Of a stretch of DNA of 33,256 nt, positions 9,720-22,300 are shown in pieces. The translations under genes and the position numbers were made by a program. Positions within the stretch are counted from its first letter, which is position 1. Each line of letters opens with the position of its first letter. The DNA is from Saccoglossus kowalevskii. Its lineage: Eukaryota > Hemichordata > Enteropneusta > Harrimaniidae. The stretch spans positions 357,326 through 390,581 of the forward strand of contig NW_003140814.1 of NCBI RefSeq assembly GCF_000003605.2, in the 5' to 3' direction. The notes beneath the pieces are model-generated. The model saw only the letters and a list, made by a program, of their open reading frames with translations. It did no database searches and had not been told where the DNA came from.

Positions 9720-10285
9720 TGTAAGGTTCAAAACCACGCAATTATGGGGCGAAAAGTGGTCAAATTATTATTGCAATATGGGTTCGGAGAAGTGTGGTTG
9801 CAACAAGGCGTGGGTGGTGTTAACGTGATCCTTGGGGTTTTCAAACAAGGCCGTGGGAGTATTGACTGGCAAAACTGGTCTGTAGACATTCACAGCCGCA
9901 GCAAATAAGACACGTACTCACTATTTGAAAATCACCTAACCCTCGAGCCTTATCTAACTTTTGTTGAAATCCAGTATTGCTTTTATGGATACACACATCT
10001 ACCCACTTACTTGAAACTTGGTGCGAGAACAACGTTTTAAGAGCAAACAACATTTTCATTTTTTAATAATCTCGGATGATTGTGTCGAAGACGAATTTCA
10101 CTTGTTGTTCGTCTGTCCCGTATACAATGAACTGAGGTCTCAATACATCTATATGTTTTATTTTTACCTTTCCCTAATACATATAATCAATATAATTGTC
10201 TATTCTTTTGTCAACTAACAATGAAACAATCCCCAGGAATCTAACTCGTTATATTTTCTATGCTATTAAATACAGGAATACAGGA
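9720..10285 (+). mobile_element. 3' part of a non-LTR retrotransposon ORF2 (decayed)
   Basis: One frame from 9720 to 10040 with a single in-frame TAA (9906-9908) reads YGFGEVWLQQGVGGVNVILG, then after the stop DTYSLFENHLTLEPYL. Downstream in a second frame (10084-10140) comes the typical C-terminal zinc-knuckle-like region VEDEFHLLFVCPVYNELR, and in a third frame (10238-10285) NLTRYIFYAIKYRNT. These are successive parts of the region after the reverse-transcriptase domain in many invertebrate LINEs. One stop and two frame changes show the copy is dead. It may end near the A-rich AATAAAATAAAATG at 10929. Confidence 0.75.
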
Positions 10286-11100
10286 ACTGTTGTAAATGTT
10301 AATTATTTTAACGCATCCTCTAGCGCGTATTATGATGTATATTTCCCTCTAATATTATACTTCTAGATCAGTCGCTTCTAGTGTTGAATAAAATATATTT
10401 ATTTATGACGTCAAAAATTACGTATATGGTTAAAAGAAATTTTCAACAAAAATCATACCTTTCATTGGTGGATGACTACAGATGAAAATGATATCGCCAT
10501 TTTGAACGTCTTCGTGTCATCCATTTACGTCATAGAAGCACTTCTCCACTAGAGGGCGCGATGTTTATGAAAGGTGTATATACCCGAAAGAAATAGAAAT
10601 ATAAAACACTGGAATATAGATATGAAATGAGCACAGTCAGAACTCAGAACATTCGAGATATTCAAAACAGAAATTAAACAAGAAACATAACTGAAGCAAC
10701 TATAGATAGTAATTTAGAATGAGTTCTCTTTAACTTCGCATTTTTAAATAGACAGAAGCATGGTTACTTTTTTAGTAACCGTGACATAAGAGACCAAAAT
10801 TAAGTTGAGGGACTGAACAATGCTCTGAATGTGATACATTCGGAACATTACGTAACATTAATTATACAACTTACACTACTGTGTAGATCGGTGCCGTAGA
10901 CTTTTTTTTTTGCTTTTGATGTTTTTTCAATAAAATAAAATGTTACCTTTCGCCATTGCACACTCCCATAACACATGTATATTATTTTACTAGTAGCTTT
11001 TCAGTGAGTGGCTTTCGTGGTATGTGGATTTCGTATCGGGTGGCTTCCGTGGGGAGTAATGCTTTGTCGCAGTAACTGGTCCTTTCGTCGTTGTTGAGAA
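10286..11100. other. intergenic; small structures only
   Basis: No gene seen. Contains a CTCF-like site (10546-10559), a short inverted repeat (TACCTTTCAT near 10460 and ATGAAAGGTGTA near 10567), a hairpin GGTTACT-TTTTT-AGTAACC near 10763-10781, and AATAAAATAAAATGTTACC near 10929, which resembles a stretch near 14150. Confidence 0.4.
10546..10559 (+). promoter_or_regulatory. CTCF-like motif, full consensus match
   Basis: CCACTAGAGGGCGC matches all 14 positions of the CTCF core CCASYAGRKGGCRS. It lies 5.2 kb upstream of the erg start codon, in the transposon-rich block between the two genes. A perfect match is expected only occasionally by chance in a window of this size and base composition, so it is worth testing as a boundary element. 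Confidence 0.45.
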
Positions 11101-11138
11101 TTAAAGTTTTTATTTTTCTTTAACAACTGGCGCTATAA

Positions 11139-11284
11139 TTTGCCCTTATGATTTGTGTAGGAGTTCCAAAATATAACTCATGCTCTTACAATAAACCTAA
11201 TAGTATCCCCAACGTCTGTTTGTATGGTAAATCTTTGAAATATGTTTCAGTTATTAAATATCTTGGTTACGTTGTGTCATCTGC
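11139..11284 (+). mobile_element. LINE ORF2 fragment, region after the RT active site (plus strand)
   Basis: The frame through the ATG at 11148 reads ICVGVPKYNSCSYNKPN, then VCLYGKSLKYVSVIKYLGYV. This corresponds to the LINE segment after the catalytic aspartates, ending in the common KYLG motif. Homology stops at about 11284, where sequence of opposite orientation begins. Confidence 0.65.
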
Positions 11285-11800
11285 TACTTCATCTGCATAT
11301 AAAAGTAAACTGACTGATGGACTGACTGATTCAGTAAGGGGACCATTAAAACGAACGCAAGACTTTAGTTGGGTGTACATTGAGCGAAGAACTCACAAAA
11401 TACTACCATGTATGCCTTTTGTAATCAATCTGTGCCACAATTTATTATGATTTATCCTATCGAAAGTTTTCGAGAAGTCGATAAATACTATATACATGCG
11501 TCCCCTCTTCTTTGAAAAATATTTTTTGTACAATGGCCTGTAAAGTAAAAATATTGTCAAATGCAGAATATTGCTTCCGAAAACCCACTTGAGCTTCAAT
11601 AATAATAGCATTCCCAGTGGCCCAATCATAAAGACGCTTGTTCAAAATGCTGGTAAAAATTTTGCTTACAATAGGTAAAAGTGAAATGCCTCTGTAATTA
11701 TTAACATCGAAACGAGAACCTTTTTTATAAATAGGTTGGATAATACCAAGGAGTGAGCATACATATGATAAAGGACTGTGGAGTGAGAGACTATTTACCT
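11284..11800 (-). mobile_element. LINE reverse-transcriptase fragment (minus strand, decayed)
   Basis: Reading leftward: GIIQPIYKKGSRFDVNNYRG, then ISLLPIVSKIFTSILNKRLY and AQVGFRKQYSAFDNI, classic fingers-domain motifs. After a frameshift near 11510 comes RMYIVFIDFSKTFDRINHNK and LWHRLITKGIHG (palm motif A; the usual AFD is TFD). A TGA follows (11393-11395), then SMYTQLKSCVRFNG, and after an apparent internal deletion of the RQG…SP block, LLLYADE (11288-11305), the catalytic YADD box with the last Asp changed to Glu. The copy cannot be active. Sequence at 11800-12038 stays open in this frame but I do not recognise it. Confidence 0.8.
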
Positions 11801-12600
11801 CGGCGATAGCTACGGCAATTGCGACCCGTCGATATTGGCAAGATTCCGGGGAACGCGGTGACCAGTGAGGAGCAAAACGACACAAACCGTGGTTATTTAC
11901 GAAGGAAATGGATTCATTTTTATTACAGACTTTCGGGGAACAATTATTCGTGATGTAATTCACTCTGGCATGGAAAAAGTCAAGGATAATCAGAGGCGGC
12001 GGCACAAAATTTTGCATGAAGGGAGATCTGCTCACCAACCTAGTGCGCCAAAGGCGTCACCTTTCTAGAGCGTCCGGGCATGTCCCCCTTAAAAATGTTC
12101 AAATCTAGACTCTCTGAAACGCTATTTCCCAAATAATTTTTCGAGGGGACGACCGCCATCTCTGCCCCGGGCCGCCGCTACTGGTAATTCAATGGCGACA
12201 AAGGTAAAAAACATTGTTATGCTACTTACTGTTTTCGCCGTGAAACGACGACGACGTTTTTGAACTTCCTCGCCGATAGCTACGTAAATCGGGACTAATA
12301 TAAAGTTATCGGAAAGATACCATGGACGGCAGTGACGACCACCAAAACGTAATTGAAGGCAAATAAACACGTGAAGCATAAAACATGTACAAATCGTATC
12401 ATAAAGTACGGAACTGAACCATTGTTTACCCTGGAGGGGGGACGGAAATTACTCGCTTTTGAGGGGGTCATAATAAGCGAGGATGAAAACTGTGTTTATG
12501 CTATGAAAACGTGAAGACCTTGGACGTACTTTTATGTACTTTAGTAACTAAAAAGGCATTTTTTGTTCGATTGCCTAACGTTTTTATGTGCATGTGCTGC
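11801..12600. other. CpG-richer intergenic stretch, unassigned
   Basis: It may include the unrecognised 5' part of the minus-strand LINE. Two similar stretches, CTCGGCGATAGCTACGGCAA near 11799 and CTCGCCGATAGCTACGTAAA near 12269, are about 470 bases apart in direct orientation and could be parts of a repeat. No gene product is recognisable on either strand. Confidence 0.35.
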
Positions 12601-12610
12601 AAGATAGATA

Positions 12611-12729
12611 GACTGGCAAAGTCGGGACTTCATCTTCGCGGTCACGCTAGTTTTCGCGATCACGCTAAAAAGGCTAATTAATTATATATTTTTTGTAAAA
12701 CAAAAAAAAAAGTCCCGACTTTGCCAGTC
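12611..12729. mobile_element. MITE with perfect 20-bp inverted ends and TA flanks (119 bp)
   Basis: The left end GACTGGCAAAGTCGGGACTT (12611-12630) is an exact inverted copy of the right end (12710-12729), and TA lies immediately outside both ends, the target duplication of Tc1/mariner-type transposition. Between them is a two-copy direct repeat (TTCGCGRTCACGCTA) and an A/T-rich centre. Perfect arms suggest recent mobility. Confidence 0.8.
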
Positions 12730-12833
12730 TAAAAGTTAGAGTACACATAACTAAGCGGCCGTCTCTCGGCAAATTATTTAGCCCAGGCATTTTCCGTGTC
12801 AAACGATCTGTTTTTACTCAATCTGGGAAGTCC

Positions 12834-12870
12834 GAACCACAGTCACTCTCCTAGTAGAGTGACTGTGTTC
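12834..12870. repeat. strong hairpin
   Basis: Arms GAACCACAGTCACTCT and AGAGTGACTGTGTTC pair almost perfectly around a six-base loop (CCTAGT). The half-motif CACAGTCACTCT recurs near 14806, also facing a partly complementary arm, so it may belong to a short repeat family rather than an RNA gene. The loop is shorter than usual for a microRNA precursor. Confidence 0.5.
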
Positions 12871-13510
12871 GAACTAAATGAAGTACAGAACGACGAAGCT
12901 GAAATATCCAAGAACCAGCACATACCACAAATTATATCGCAAAAATGAATATTTGTGGTATATTTTAAGTCTAACCGGACCGGAAGTGGGAATTTGTTAC
13001 TACTCTAAATATCCAAACATATTTTAATATAAGGTAGTAATAATAATAATAAAAACACCAACAAATAAACAAGAGACTGTATGCAGGTATATCGGTGCCT
13101 ACTACAAACATGTATACTTTTCAGTTTATTTTATTTTATTGCTAAGGGCTAAAACCATAGATTTTCAATCAAATTATAGTAGCTAAACCCCTAAACATCC
13201 GACAACAAGCCTCCGACCCGTCTCTCCCAGAGAGACAATTTCCTTCACGTCGTTAGCTTGGTTCATGCCTAAATGTGTCAGCGGCGGGGGTTGTATCCAT
13301 TGCATAATGGTTATCATGCAAATGAACGTGCATATAGTATAGTGCAGTCCTTTCATGAAAGACTGTGGTATAACAATGTAAATGACACAGATGTATGGTC
13401 GCATTGTAATTTTAGAAGACAGTGATGATATCACCTTGGTGACTGTATCTAATTTAATGCAGTGATTAGCCAATTTGTTTCCGACAAGTCACGGTGACAA
13501 TAACACATTT
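12871..13510. other. intergenic, nothing recognised
   Basis: No coding or RNA signal found; a short AAT-run is present at 13030-13050. Confidence 0.4.
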
Positions 13511-13606
13511 TCTATTCTATTCTATTCTATTCTATTCTATTCTATTCTATTCTATTCTATTCTATTCTATTCTATTCTATTCTATTCTATTCTATTCTAT
13601 TCTATT
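13511..13606. repeat. (TATTC)n pentanucleotide microsatellite
   Basis: About 19 uninterrupted copies of the five-base unit. Confidence 0.98.
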
Positions 13607-14130
13607 GTTTTGATGGATGATTATCTACACTAATTTTGTTTGATCACGCAATGTCTCACCATTTCAATGGTTGATATGATAACCATGGGCGTATTTCGAC
13701 CATGATATAACCTTATATCCCAGAGGACAATGGTCAATTGTATAATTGTGTTCCGAAAATATATAAGTCTGGCTGTTGTTATTCAATATATGAGGTGTAG
13801 CAACTGATTGCTTTGTGTAAAGACTTTATAGAAGTGTAATGCTTTGTGTTCCTTTGTATTCCAGGTGTATTGTACTGATTGTATCAGGTCTCTTCCAATA
13901 CATAATGGGGGTGTTGTTCTGAATCAATTTGTTTGTATTATTTTTTGTATTGATAATGGATTGTAATATAATAATCTCCAAGAGTATAAAAATTAAAAAA
14001 AATTCTATTGATCATCTTTAATTTGTTAGTATGTTATACTCGATTATACTACTCATGTACACGCAATGAGGCGCAAATTTGCCAGTATTTGCCAGGTGTC
14101 TTCATTATGAGAAATACTGTTGATTGGTTT
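13607..14130. other. intergenic, nothing recognised
   Basis: AT-rich sequence without supported features. Confidence 0.4.
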
Positions 14131-14138
14131 GTTTTTTG

Positions 14139-14260
14139 TATGATTTTTGCAATAAAATAAAATATTATGTGAGTGTATAAATGGCGAAATACGCCTTACC
14201 ACAAAGGCTGGATCACCGCGAAAGCCGGCTTTCGCCATATAATATTTTATACTGTTGAAA
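14139..14260. repeat. imperfect inverted repeat, MITE-like
   Basis: AAAATATTAT…AAATGGCGAAA on the left faces TTTCGCCAT-ATAATATTTT on the right, with about 12 extra bases in the left arm. The motifs AATAAAATAAAATRTTA and TTTCGCCAT also occur together near 10926-10960, suggesting a shared repeat family. Boundaries are uncertain. Confidence 0.4.
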
Positions 14261-14319
14261 AAAATATAATTATGTAAACAAGCAAATATTCTCTAGTGTA
14301 TTCGGTTTACTCAACGATG

Positions 14320-14366
<47 letters not shown>

Positions 14367-14403
14367 ACAAACAAAAAAACAAAAAAACAAACAAATAAAC
14401 AAA

Positions 14404-14482
<79 letters not shown>

Positions 14483-14484
14483 AT
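14320..14484. repeat. (TAAA)n tetranucleotide microsatellite
   Basis: About 165 bases of TAAA units, interrupted around 14366-14400 by CAAA/CAAAAAA variants. The minus-strand YLFI repeats are translation artefacts. Confidence 0.98.
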
Positions 14485-15298
14485 ACTAGTATTATAGGCT
14501 GTGCCCTCATCAGTGTTTGTTTGAAACATTGCATCCGTGTTTGAGTCACAGCCGCAGTATGGCGTCGAAACACATGAATGAAACCGTCGCATAGTGCCCA
14601 CTTCAGAAACGTCGAGATGCAACGACTGTGACGTTCTAAATATAAATATACGTGAGACTGATACTATTATCAACTGGAGTGTACCGGCTTAAGCCATGAA
14701 CACACCGATACTTGAGATATGCTGTGCTGCATTCGCCACGGACCACGGTGATGTGGGAACCCCGGAGATCTCTCGATTCACCAATCACCACTCAATTGGC
14801 TAACGCACAGTCACTCTATAGAGGGACCGTGGCTATCGTCACCTTTGTTCTAGGACGGACTCATTAGCACACCATTGTCTCTGCTTTACACGACGGGTGT
14901 TGTTCGCATGACACCGATAGTCATACGTCATGTCCATGCGTCATTTCCATGGTAATATTTGTATCTTTATACAGATGTTCTTTTAGCATTTCCCCAATTT
15001 ACATATTTGGACATACGACAAAGATCGAAAATAGATAAAAGTTGCTAGGATCGATATAATTACCGAGGAATACGACTAATAATTCCACTTTGTACAAATT
15101 ATTATGATTGAAGTCAATATGTCCCGTTCATCCAGACTACAGAGAAGTAAATCAGAATGCGATACAGTATCACGCAATAGAAGGGTTTGACAAAAATGTG
15201 CATTGACATAATTGAGCGACATTCCACAAAATATTATTAATCAAAAATGGATTGTTATTACTGTGATCGAAAAAGCAACCAAACCAGCAGTAATGTAG
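14485..15298. other. intergenic upstream of the erg gene
   Basis: No gene seen. A short inverted repeat (GCCACGGACCAC near 14735 and AGGGACCGTGGC near 14821) encloses about 85 bases and carries the CACAGTCACTCT motif shared with the hairpin at 12834. Confidence 0.35.
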
Positions 15299-15551
15299 NN
15301 NNNNNNNNNNNNNNNNNNNNNNNNNNNNNNNNNNNNNNNNNNNNNNNNNNNNNNNNNNNNNNNNNNNNNNNNNNNNNNNNNNNNNNNNNNNNNNNNNNNN
15401 NNNNNNNNNNNNNNNNNNNNNNNNNNNNNNNNNNNNNNNNNNNNNNNNNNNNNNNNNNNNNNNNNNNNNNNNNNNNNNNNNNNNNNNNNNNNNNNNNNNN
15501 NNNNNNNNNNNNNNNNNNNNNNNNNNNNNNNNNNNNNNNNNNNNNNNNNNN
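15299..15551. other. assembly gap (253 N)
   Basis: Unresolved bases. The gap lies 238-491 bases upstream of the erg start codon, so part of the promoter or 5' UTR may be missing. Confidence 1.
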
Positions 15552-16093
<542 letters not shown>

Positions 16094-16324
16094 ATCGTAA
16101 CTTCGTGATCGCCAACGCCCAAGTGGAGAACCGCTCGATTATTTTCTGTAACGATGGCTTTTGCGAACTCTGTGGATATTCTCGGGCAGAGGTTATGCAG
16201 CGTCCCTCGTCGTGCGATTTCCTGTACGGAGTTAAAACTAGCGAGCCGGCTGTCTTGCAACTCAAGTCCGCGTTGCATGGAAAAGAAGAAAAGCAAGTGG
16301 AAGTACTGTTTTACCGGAGAGACG
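16094..16324 (+). CDS. erg-type potassium channel, coding exon 2 (PAS domain)
   Basis: A 231-base exon between TATTTGTAACAG and GACG|GTAGGT encodes residues 26-103, most of the eag/PAS domain: [31 protein letters not shown], then LFYRRDG. Alignment with hERG needs no gap, so numbering is shared. Phe29, Ile31, Asn33, Gly53, Arg56, Cys66, Ala78, Leu86 and Arg100 are conserved; several of these are long-QT mutation sites in people. Cys39 and Cys64 of hERG are Arg and Ser here, and Tyr43 is Phe. The domain packs against the C-terminal CNBH domain and controls gating. Exon length and phases equal human exon 2 (c.77-307). The frame continues past the donor to TAA, confirming the boundary. Confidence 0.97.
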
Positions 16325-19300
16325 GTAGGTTACTTTAAACCGTGTCTGTTTTGACAATGTATCAGAGCTTTGATTGATTGAAAGACGAGGTCTTTCCGGA
16401 CCGTCTCAAATATGCCCCACCTACTGATCGACGGTGCGCTCTAACACCGCTCCGTCATGTCGAATTCGCGTTAATGGAAAGTGTATTTAAAATGACAACA
16501 ATCACAAACCACATTGAACTCAGTGTTTACAAACAATATTCTTGAAAGCAACAACTGAATTACTCACAGAAGAAATAAAATGCTGCGATGTGACATAGCG
16601 TAGCTCAACGGTTAAAATTGAAATAACAAACAAATATCGGTAAACATAAATAAATACATTTCAACCCGTAAGTTTTGTATTGCTTTTCACAATTGGGTTT
16701 TGAACTATTGTATATTGGTACGCCCACGTCTTTTGAACGAATTGCTTATTTAGAACTGTCAAATACCAATGTGGAGTAAAATTCACTTCCACTTGCTGCT
16801 CGTGGACTCCTGCCATTAATTGAAATTGTGTGAAAACCGAAACCCTGCTCTCAGTCAGAATCCACTCTGCACACTGTAGGCACTTGCTAGAGTATGAACA
16901 TTTTTCATTCTACAAAAAAACATTCCAATATTACAGATGTCTGTGTACTATCAGTCAAAATAATAGTTGCAAGCACTTTGTTTTTTATGGGTTAGTTTTA
17001 GTAGATTAAATAGGCACAGAGCTTGTTTATAGTGCATTTGATAATTCCTAGTGTGAATCTATGAACTGTGTTATGCACCATTGAATCGTAATTGTGGGGG
17101 AACGGTTATATAGAAAAGTACCCTACAAGGTTTCAAGTACGTGTTAAAGAACAAACAATCAAAGTAAACACAAATACATTGTGTCTTTGTGTGGGGGTAA
17201 TTACAACAGTTATATCATTTTAAAACAAACAAACACACACACACATACAGATATGATATTTCTGTTGGTACTCAGTCATGCATTGTTTTATAAAGAGTAA
17301 ATACCATATTTGCTCCATTAGTATCGCATTTAAATAACAGGTCTTTCCATGGATAAAAGACAATTTTTGTAAATTGTTATAGAACACTTGAAACTACTGT
17401 TTTGTAAACATTTAGAAAAAAAAAACTTTGTCATTTGCATTTCATTAAAAATCAAATAAGTCATATTGGCTATATATAGTTGGGAGGGGGAATTAAAGCA
17501 TATGCTTAGCACAGCAAATGTAATCTCTTCCAATAAACATTTACTCCCCTTCCCTAAACAGAAATTTGCAAGTGCAAAAAATAAATGTAACCAATGTAAA
17601 TGTAAACAACAACAAAACTCAAAATTGAAAACCACCTTTTACCCTCTCCTCCTAATTGCAAAGCACACAAAAACCTTACTTGTGTTTATCGCCTATTGTA
17701 ACTATCTGCACCCCCCTATATTGCTCAAATGCTGACAGACTGATATATACACACACACACGCGCACATACGGAAGCACAACTCGTTGACAGAGACTTACA
17801 ATGAACATATCATAGATTCTAACAAAAATAAACGCTAAAGTCTTTACATATGCTTTACTTGGCTACTCCAAAAAATAAACATTCCTCTGTTACTGCCCGC
17901 AACCTACTTGTGTGTGAAGTGTTAATTTTTGAGTGGATTTTAAGTAAATTTACGACCATATTTCAAGGACTACCTTCAAGGTCATTGCGAAATGATGATA
18001 CTTTTTTGGAATTATCTTCAATAGGTAAATACAAAAATAATTCAAACACAAATTCTGATTGGTTCCCTGCAACAAATATTATATATCATTTTCACATCTG
18101 TTTTTCATGTCTATTTACGCCAGCGTTAAAGGGCTGAAATATGGCAGAGTTCAAGCCCTTTTGTCAGTGCTGGCGACCATTCACAACGGGCATTGCACTA
18201 ACGGGCATTAGCATACTAAACTGAATATGTGGTTTATGTATTCCAAAGGAGGTGCTTGCAATGTGAGTCAAATTACCAACAAATTTAACATCTTGTACAA
18301 AATTACCATCAAAAATTCTAAAAATTTTGTTGAAAATGTTGGTATAAAAAAATTAAGGCCATCAACGAGTCAGTGTGAAATTTATCACTGATAACTAATT
18401 ATCATAAATTGTTAAGTCTGTCTCGTAAAATACAAGTATTTAATGGAATTATTGATAGATAATATTAATCCTGTACAATTTGTTGAAGTATCTGATCTTC
18501 TGTAGAGTAGAAACTCAGATATTTAGTGCCCCTGCTGTTATATGCTTGGATGTAATCTTAAATGCACGTTAAAAATTCAGACACAAATCAAAATATGTGC
18601 TATGCCCGAGTGTTGGTTTGCGTCACACGCATGCAGTACATATTTACTATGATTTAATCTAGTATTTACCTTGCCGTGTAATCAATGTTATATACTTGCT
18701 TAACTATTAGATATATAGATATACGTGTTCTTTTTAGGTTTACTTATATGCTTCGTTCATTTGCCGCTGTGAACATTGCTTTAGTATGCATTGAATTGCA
18801 ACAGTCGCAGGGTTTGCTTTAAATTGCTTTTTGTCGCTTATCGTTAGAAGGTTGTTGTCCAGTAGTGGGTCTCTTTCAATTGAATTTTGAACTGCAGAGT
18901 TGTCTATCAAGTTACACACCTCCCATGTATGTATTAAAATTAATTATGAATGAAAAGAACAATTTGAATTTGGTTGTGTGGGCTTAAAAGATGCATCTCC
19001 TGGTGATACACCTTGAATTTCAATATTTAGTGTCTATTGCATGGATTTGATACCTTGGTATTAAATTATATGTCTGTGCATATCTCAGATCTGAGCGATG
19101 ATTGTTTTATTATTTAACACAATAACTAATAATTGAATATTTATGTATTACCGCGTTACTCGCTGAAAGCCGTGGAAGCCGAAATAGATGGGGAAAAAAG
19201 CTTCAGCAAGTGACGTGTTGTGGACAGAAATTTTATTTGAAAATAAAAAAAAATAAAATAAAAAAAAAATTTTTTAAAACATTATTATTAGATAATCAAA

Positions 19301-22300
19301 ATATGGTATTGTCATGTTAGTCCATTAACTCCAATTTGTCTATTGTGCTGAGCATTTTCTGTTTATTACGCTTGTAATCAACCATACAGAGCAGAATTTT
19401 GTGTTGTTGAAAACATGCTCTGTCATACATTGCAACCAAAACGTGTTGTCATTCTTGACTATAACTGCTGACAGGAAAGCGATGACAGATGGAAAGCAAT
19501 GGTGCATGAGATAAGGTGGGTGGAGTGGGCTCAGCTAGACTATGGAAAATTGATATATAAAAGACTTGAGTTATTAAAAAAGTCATTTGTGTATCAATTA
19601 ACAAACAATAATATTACATGTACCTATATATAGTAAATGTCATGGATCAAAACCCTTATGAAGTACGGCATGCTTACTGTATACCGAAATTTTAACTTTA
19701 TGGATTATTTTCTGTCGCTATAAAATGCATCAAAACCAGTCAAGTGAACTAATGAGTCATTTAAAAATTCAGCGATATTAAACGACCACACCTTATCTAT
19801 GTCATGTATTCAGATATTATTAGCTCAATATTAAAATTGAACCCAAGAGGTTGAAGTTCAGGTGGAAACCAATGACGCATTAAAAAATGAAAAAAAAAAA
19901 ATGTAAACAACGGTTTTAAAAAAGAATCGAATTGGCTTAATTTAAATCCTGCTTTCAGTAGTTGAATGATGTCTGTCAAATACTACATTTCCTGTCGTAT
20001 ACTAGATTGTTTTGTAATTATGACACACTGTATTGTGCTCCGTGTAACATGTATGGTTAATATTCTTTACGTAATACTAGTTCCCATCAGGTACATGTAT
20101 AAATTTTTCACTAACCTGAAACACATTGAATTATCGGAATTTTTACATTTTGTCTTTATTATGATTGGCGTTTATTGCGTGCTGGTTTACCATGTATTTA
20201 GGTTTGGTGTGACAGAGATAGATGATATAAACATTATAACATATTTACACCTGCATTTAGTCTCTTCGGAATCTATGTCATATATATATAGGTCATGGAA
20301 GCCGTGTTTACATGCTAGAATTTTGAAAAATATCATTTTTTTTCAGATTTGTATATTGAATATAACTTGATCTACAAAGTATAGTATATATGTTGTACAT
20401 GTCCATCAATTATTCTTATCAATTTTTTCTATAGAGATATTATTAAATATAAACTTTTGGAAATGTTTTTTTTTTTAAATATTAATATTCTAAAAATTAT
20501 GATTTAATAATTATTCCATATTCCTGTTGGTTTTTTATCTTGCGTATAAATGTATATCTCGACAGTAACGTAATACAAGACAGACCTAAAAAAAAAAAAT
20601 GACGAATTGTAGCAAATGTCACGAATCGTCACATAGCGTATTTGAGACGTTAACATGAAATAGTACACCATCATGACAACAGTTTTTCAGTTTCATTTTT
20701 TTCGGACAAGTTAAATATGTGCATGTGATACAAATATATTCCTAAATATTTCCACTTAATATGATGATGAAGCAGACATTCTTGATTTCTGCCCGAGTAG
20801 CGTCAATCATCATCTCGGTTAAAATAAGAGCACCGGCAGTAATCACTTATATTTGCTGACATTAACCAAAGAGAAAATATCATGAGGTTATATATAAATA
20901 TCAACTACGCTTTGCTGTTATCAGACATTTGGCTCGTCGCCACGTATGAAAAAAGCACCTTTGATTTCTTCATTTGTCGTCACCATAGCCGACGTATGGC
21001 CAGATTCATGCCTACTAATTATAGTTATTAAAGCCTGTAGGCTGTGTGCGCTTATTCACTACGCAGATCTCTGTCAATGTAGTTTATACAGGTACTTGCT
21101 TGATTCATCAGTTCTCAGCTCGGGAGATCAAACTGCAGGAGTTTATAATAAATGAGTGCGTATAAGTTGACAAACACGTACATGCTGGATGCGTGGATAT
21201 GTATCGAAAATATTCAGTTTTATATTCACTAGTGGAAATTGATATGATCTGAATATTTGTAATGTACATCAACACTAACTGTCAACAAAAATATAGCACT
21301 ACTACATGTAGCACATGAAAATAGGCTTGTATTGCGTTAAATTGACACATACAGGAGTGCATATTTTATTTGACGCCACTCATACACATTACCTAATGCG
21401 TAAAGAGAGTCCAGCCCCGAGCCTAAAATAGATTTTCTTATCTGTATATATTTCTGGTGACTTAGAAAACCACTTAAAAGCCTTGCGTATAACATGTTAC
21501 TTTTTTATTTTCATTTCCCTGACTGCTGGAGATTACGCTTAAGAACATCACTTAGGGGAGATTATTTCATGTACTTTTAAAGATAATGAACTTGTACTGA
21601 TACCATGCAACATGTCGGTGTGTGGCCATTATTGCTGTGGTTATCTGTTCATAGTCACTGCCATCGTCATAAAATTCAGTGTACCTCATGAACTAGATCG
21701 CATATGTAATTTACACTGAGGGTATGATAATCAAGCTTGTAGTGGCCATTTTATTTTATTTTTACCTAACTGGAAACACATTTTTTAACCGAATGAAAAT
21801 AAATCTAGGTGTAAACATGTTGGAGAGTTTATATTTCAAGATTTATCGTACAAGGAATGTTTAAAGTGAAGATATCATCACGTATTTGGTTGTTATGAAA
21901 ATAACATAAATATTTCAACTGTGTCCTACAACCTTTTATTTTTATTGTTGCAATGCATACTACAGAATCCAACGTTATTTGTTTTACAGTAGTAGAATTA
22001 TAACACACGGCATTTAATTCCAGATTGTAGTACCTCGATCAACTAAACCTTTAGTATTCAAACACCATATGTTTGTGCGTATGTTTGTACAAATAGAAAA
22101 CTTAACAGTGTAAAGTGTAGGCTCATTTTCGGCACGCAACTCTGTATCCATATAAAACATATTAACAGTGTAAATAACATTATATTATTTGAAATCTATT
22201 TAAATGTTAAATATGATTTATATATGTTAAATATGATTAAATATGAGTGTTTATAAATGGCCAGCCATTTCTGGTTACACAATGTAGGTATGTCTTGAAT

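Noticed and set aside
11285-11450. Continuation of the plus-strand LINE fragment to 11450
   Set aside because: This part of the frame is the shadow of the minus-strand RT (YADE, SMYTQLKSCVRFNG), so the plus-strand homology was ended at about 11284.
12834-12870. Hairpin as a microRNA precursor or tRNA
   Set aside because: The loop is six bases and the stem about 15 bp, too short for a typical precursor; no tRNA consensus boxes.
14307-14673. Minus-strand frames rich in YLFI repeats as a membrane protein
   Set aside because: Pure translation of the (TAAA)n microsatellite.
19797-20370. Hydrophobic frames at 19797-19979 and 19966-20370 as membrane proteins
   Set aside because: AT-rich intronic sequence translated; no start context, splice logic or recognisable motif.
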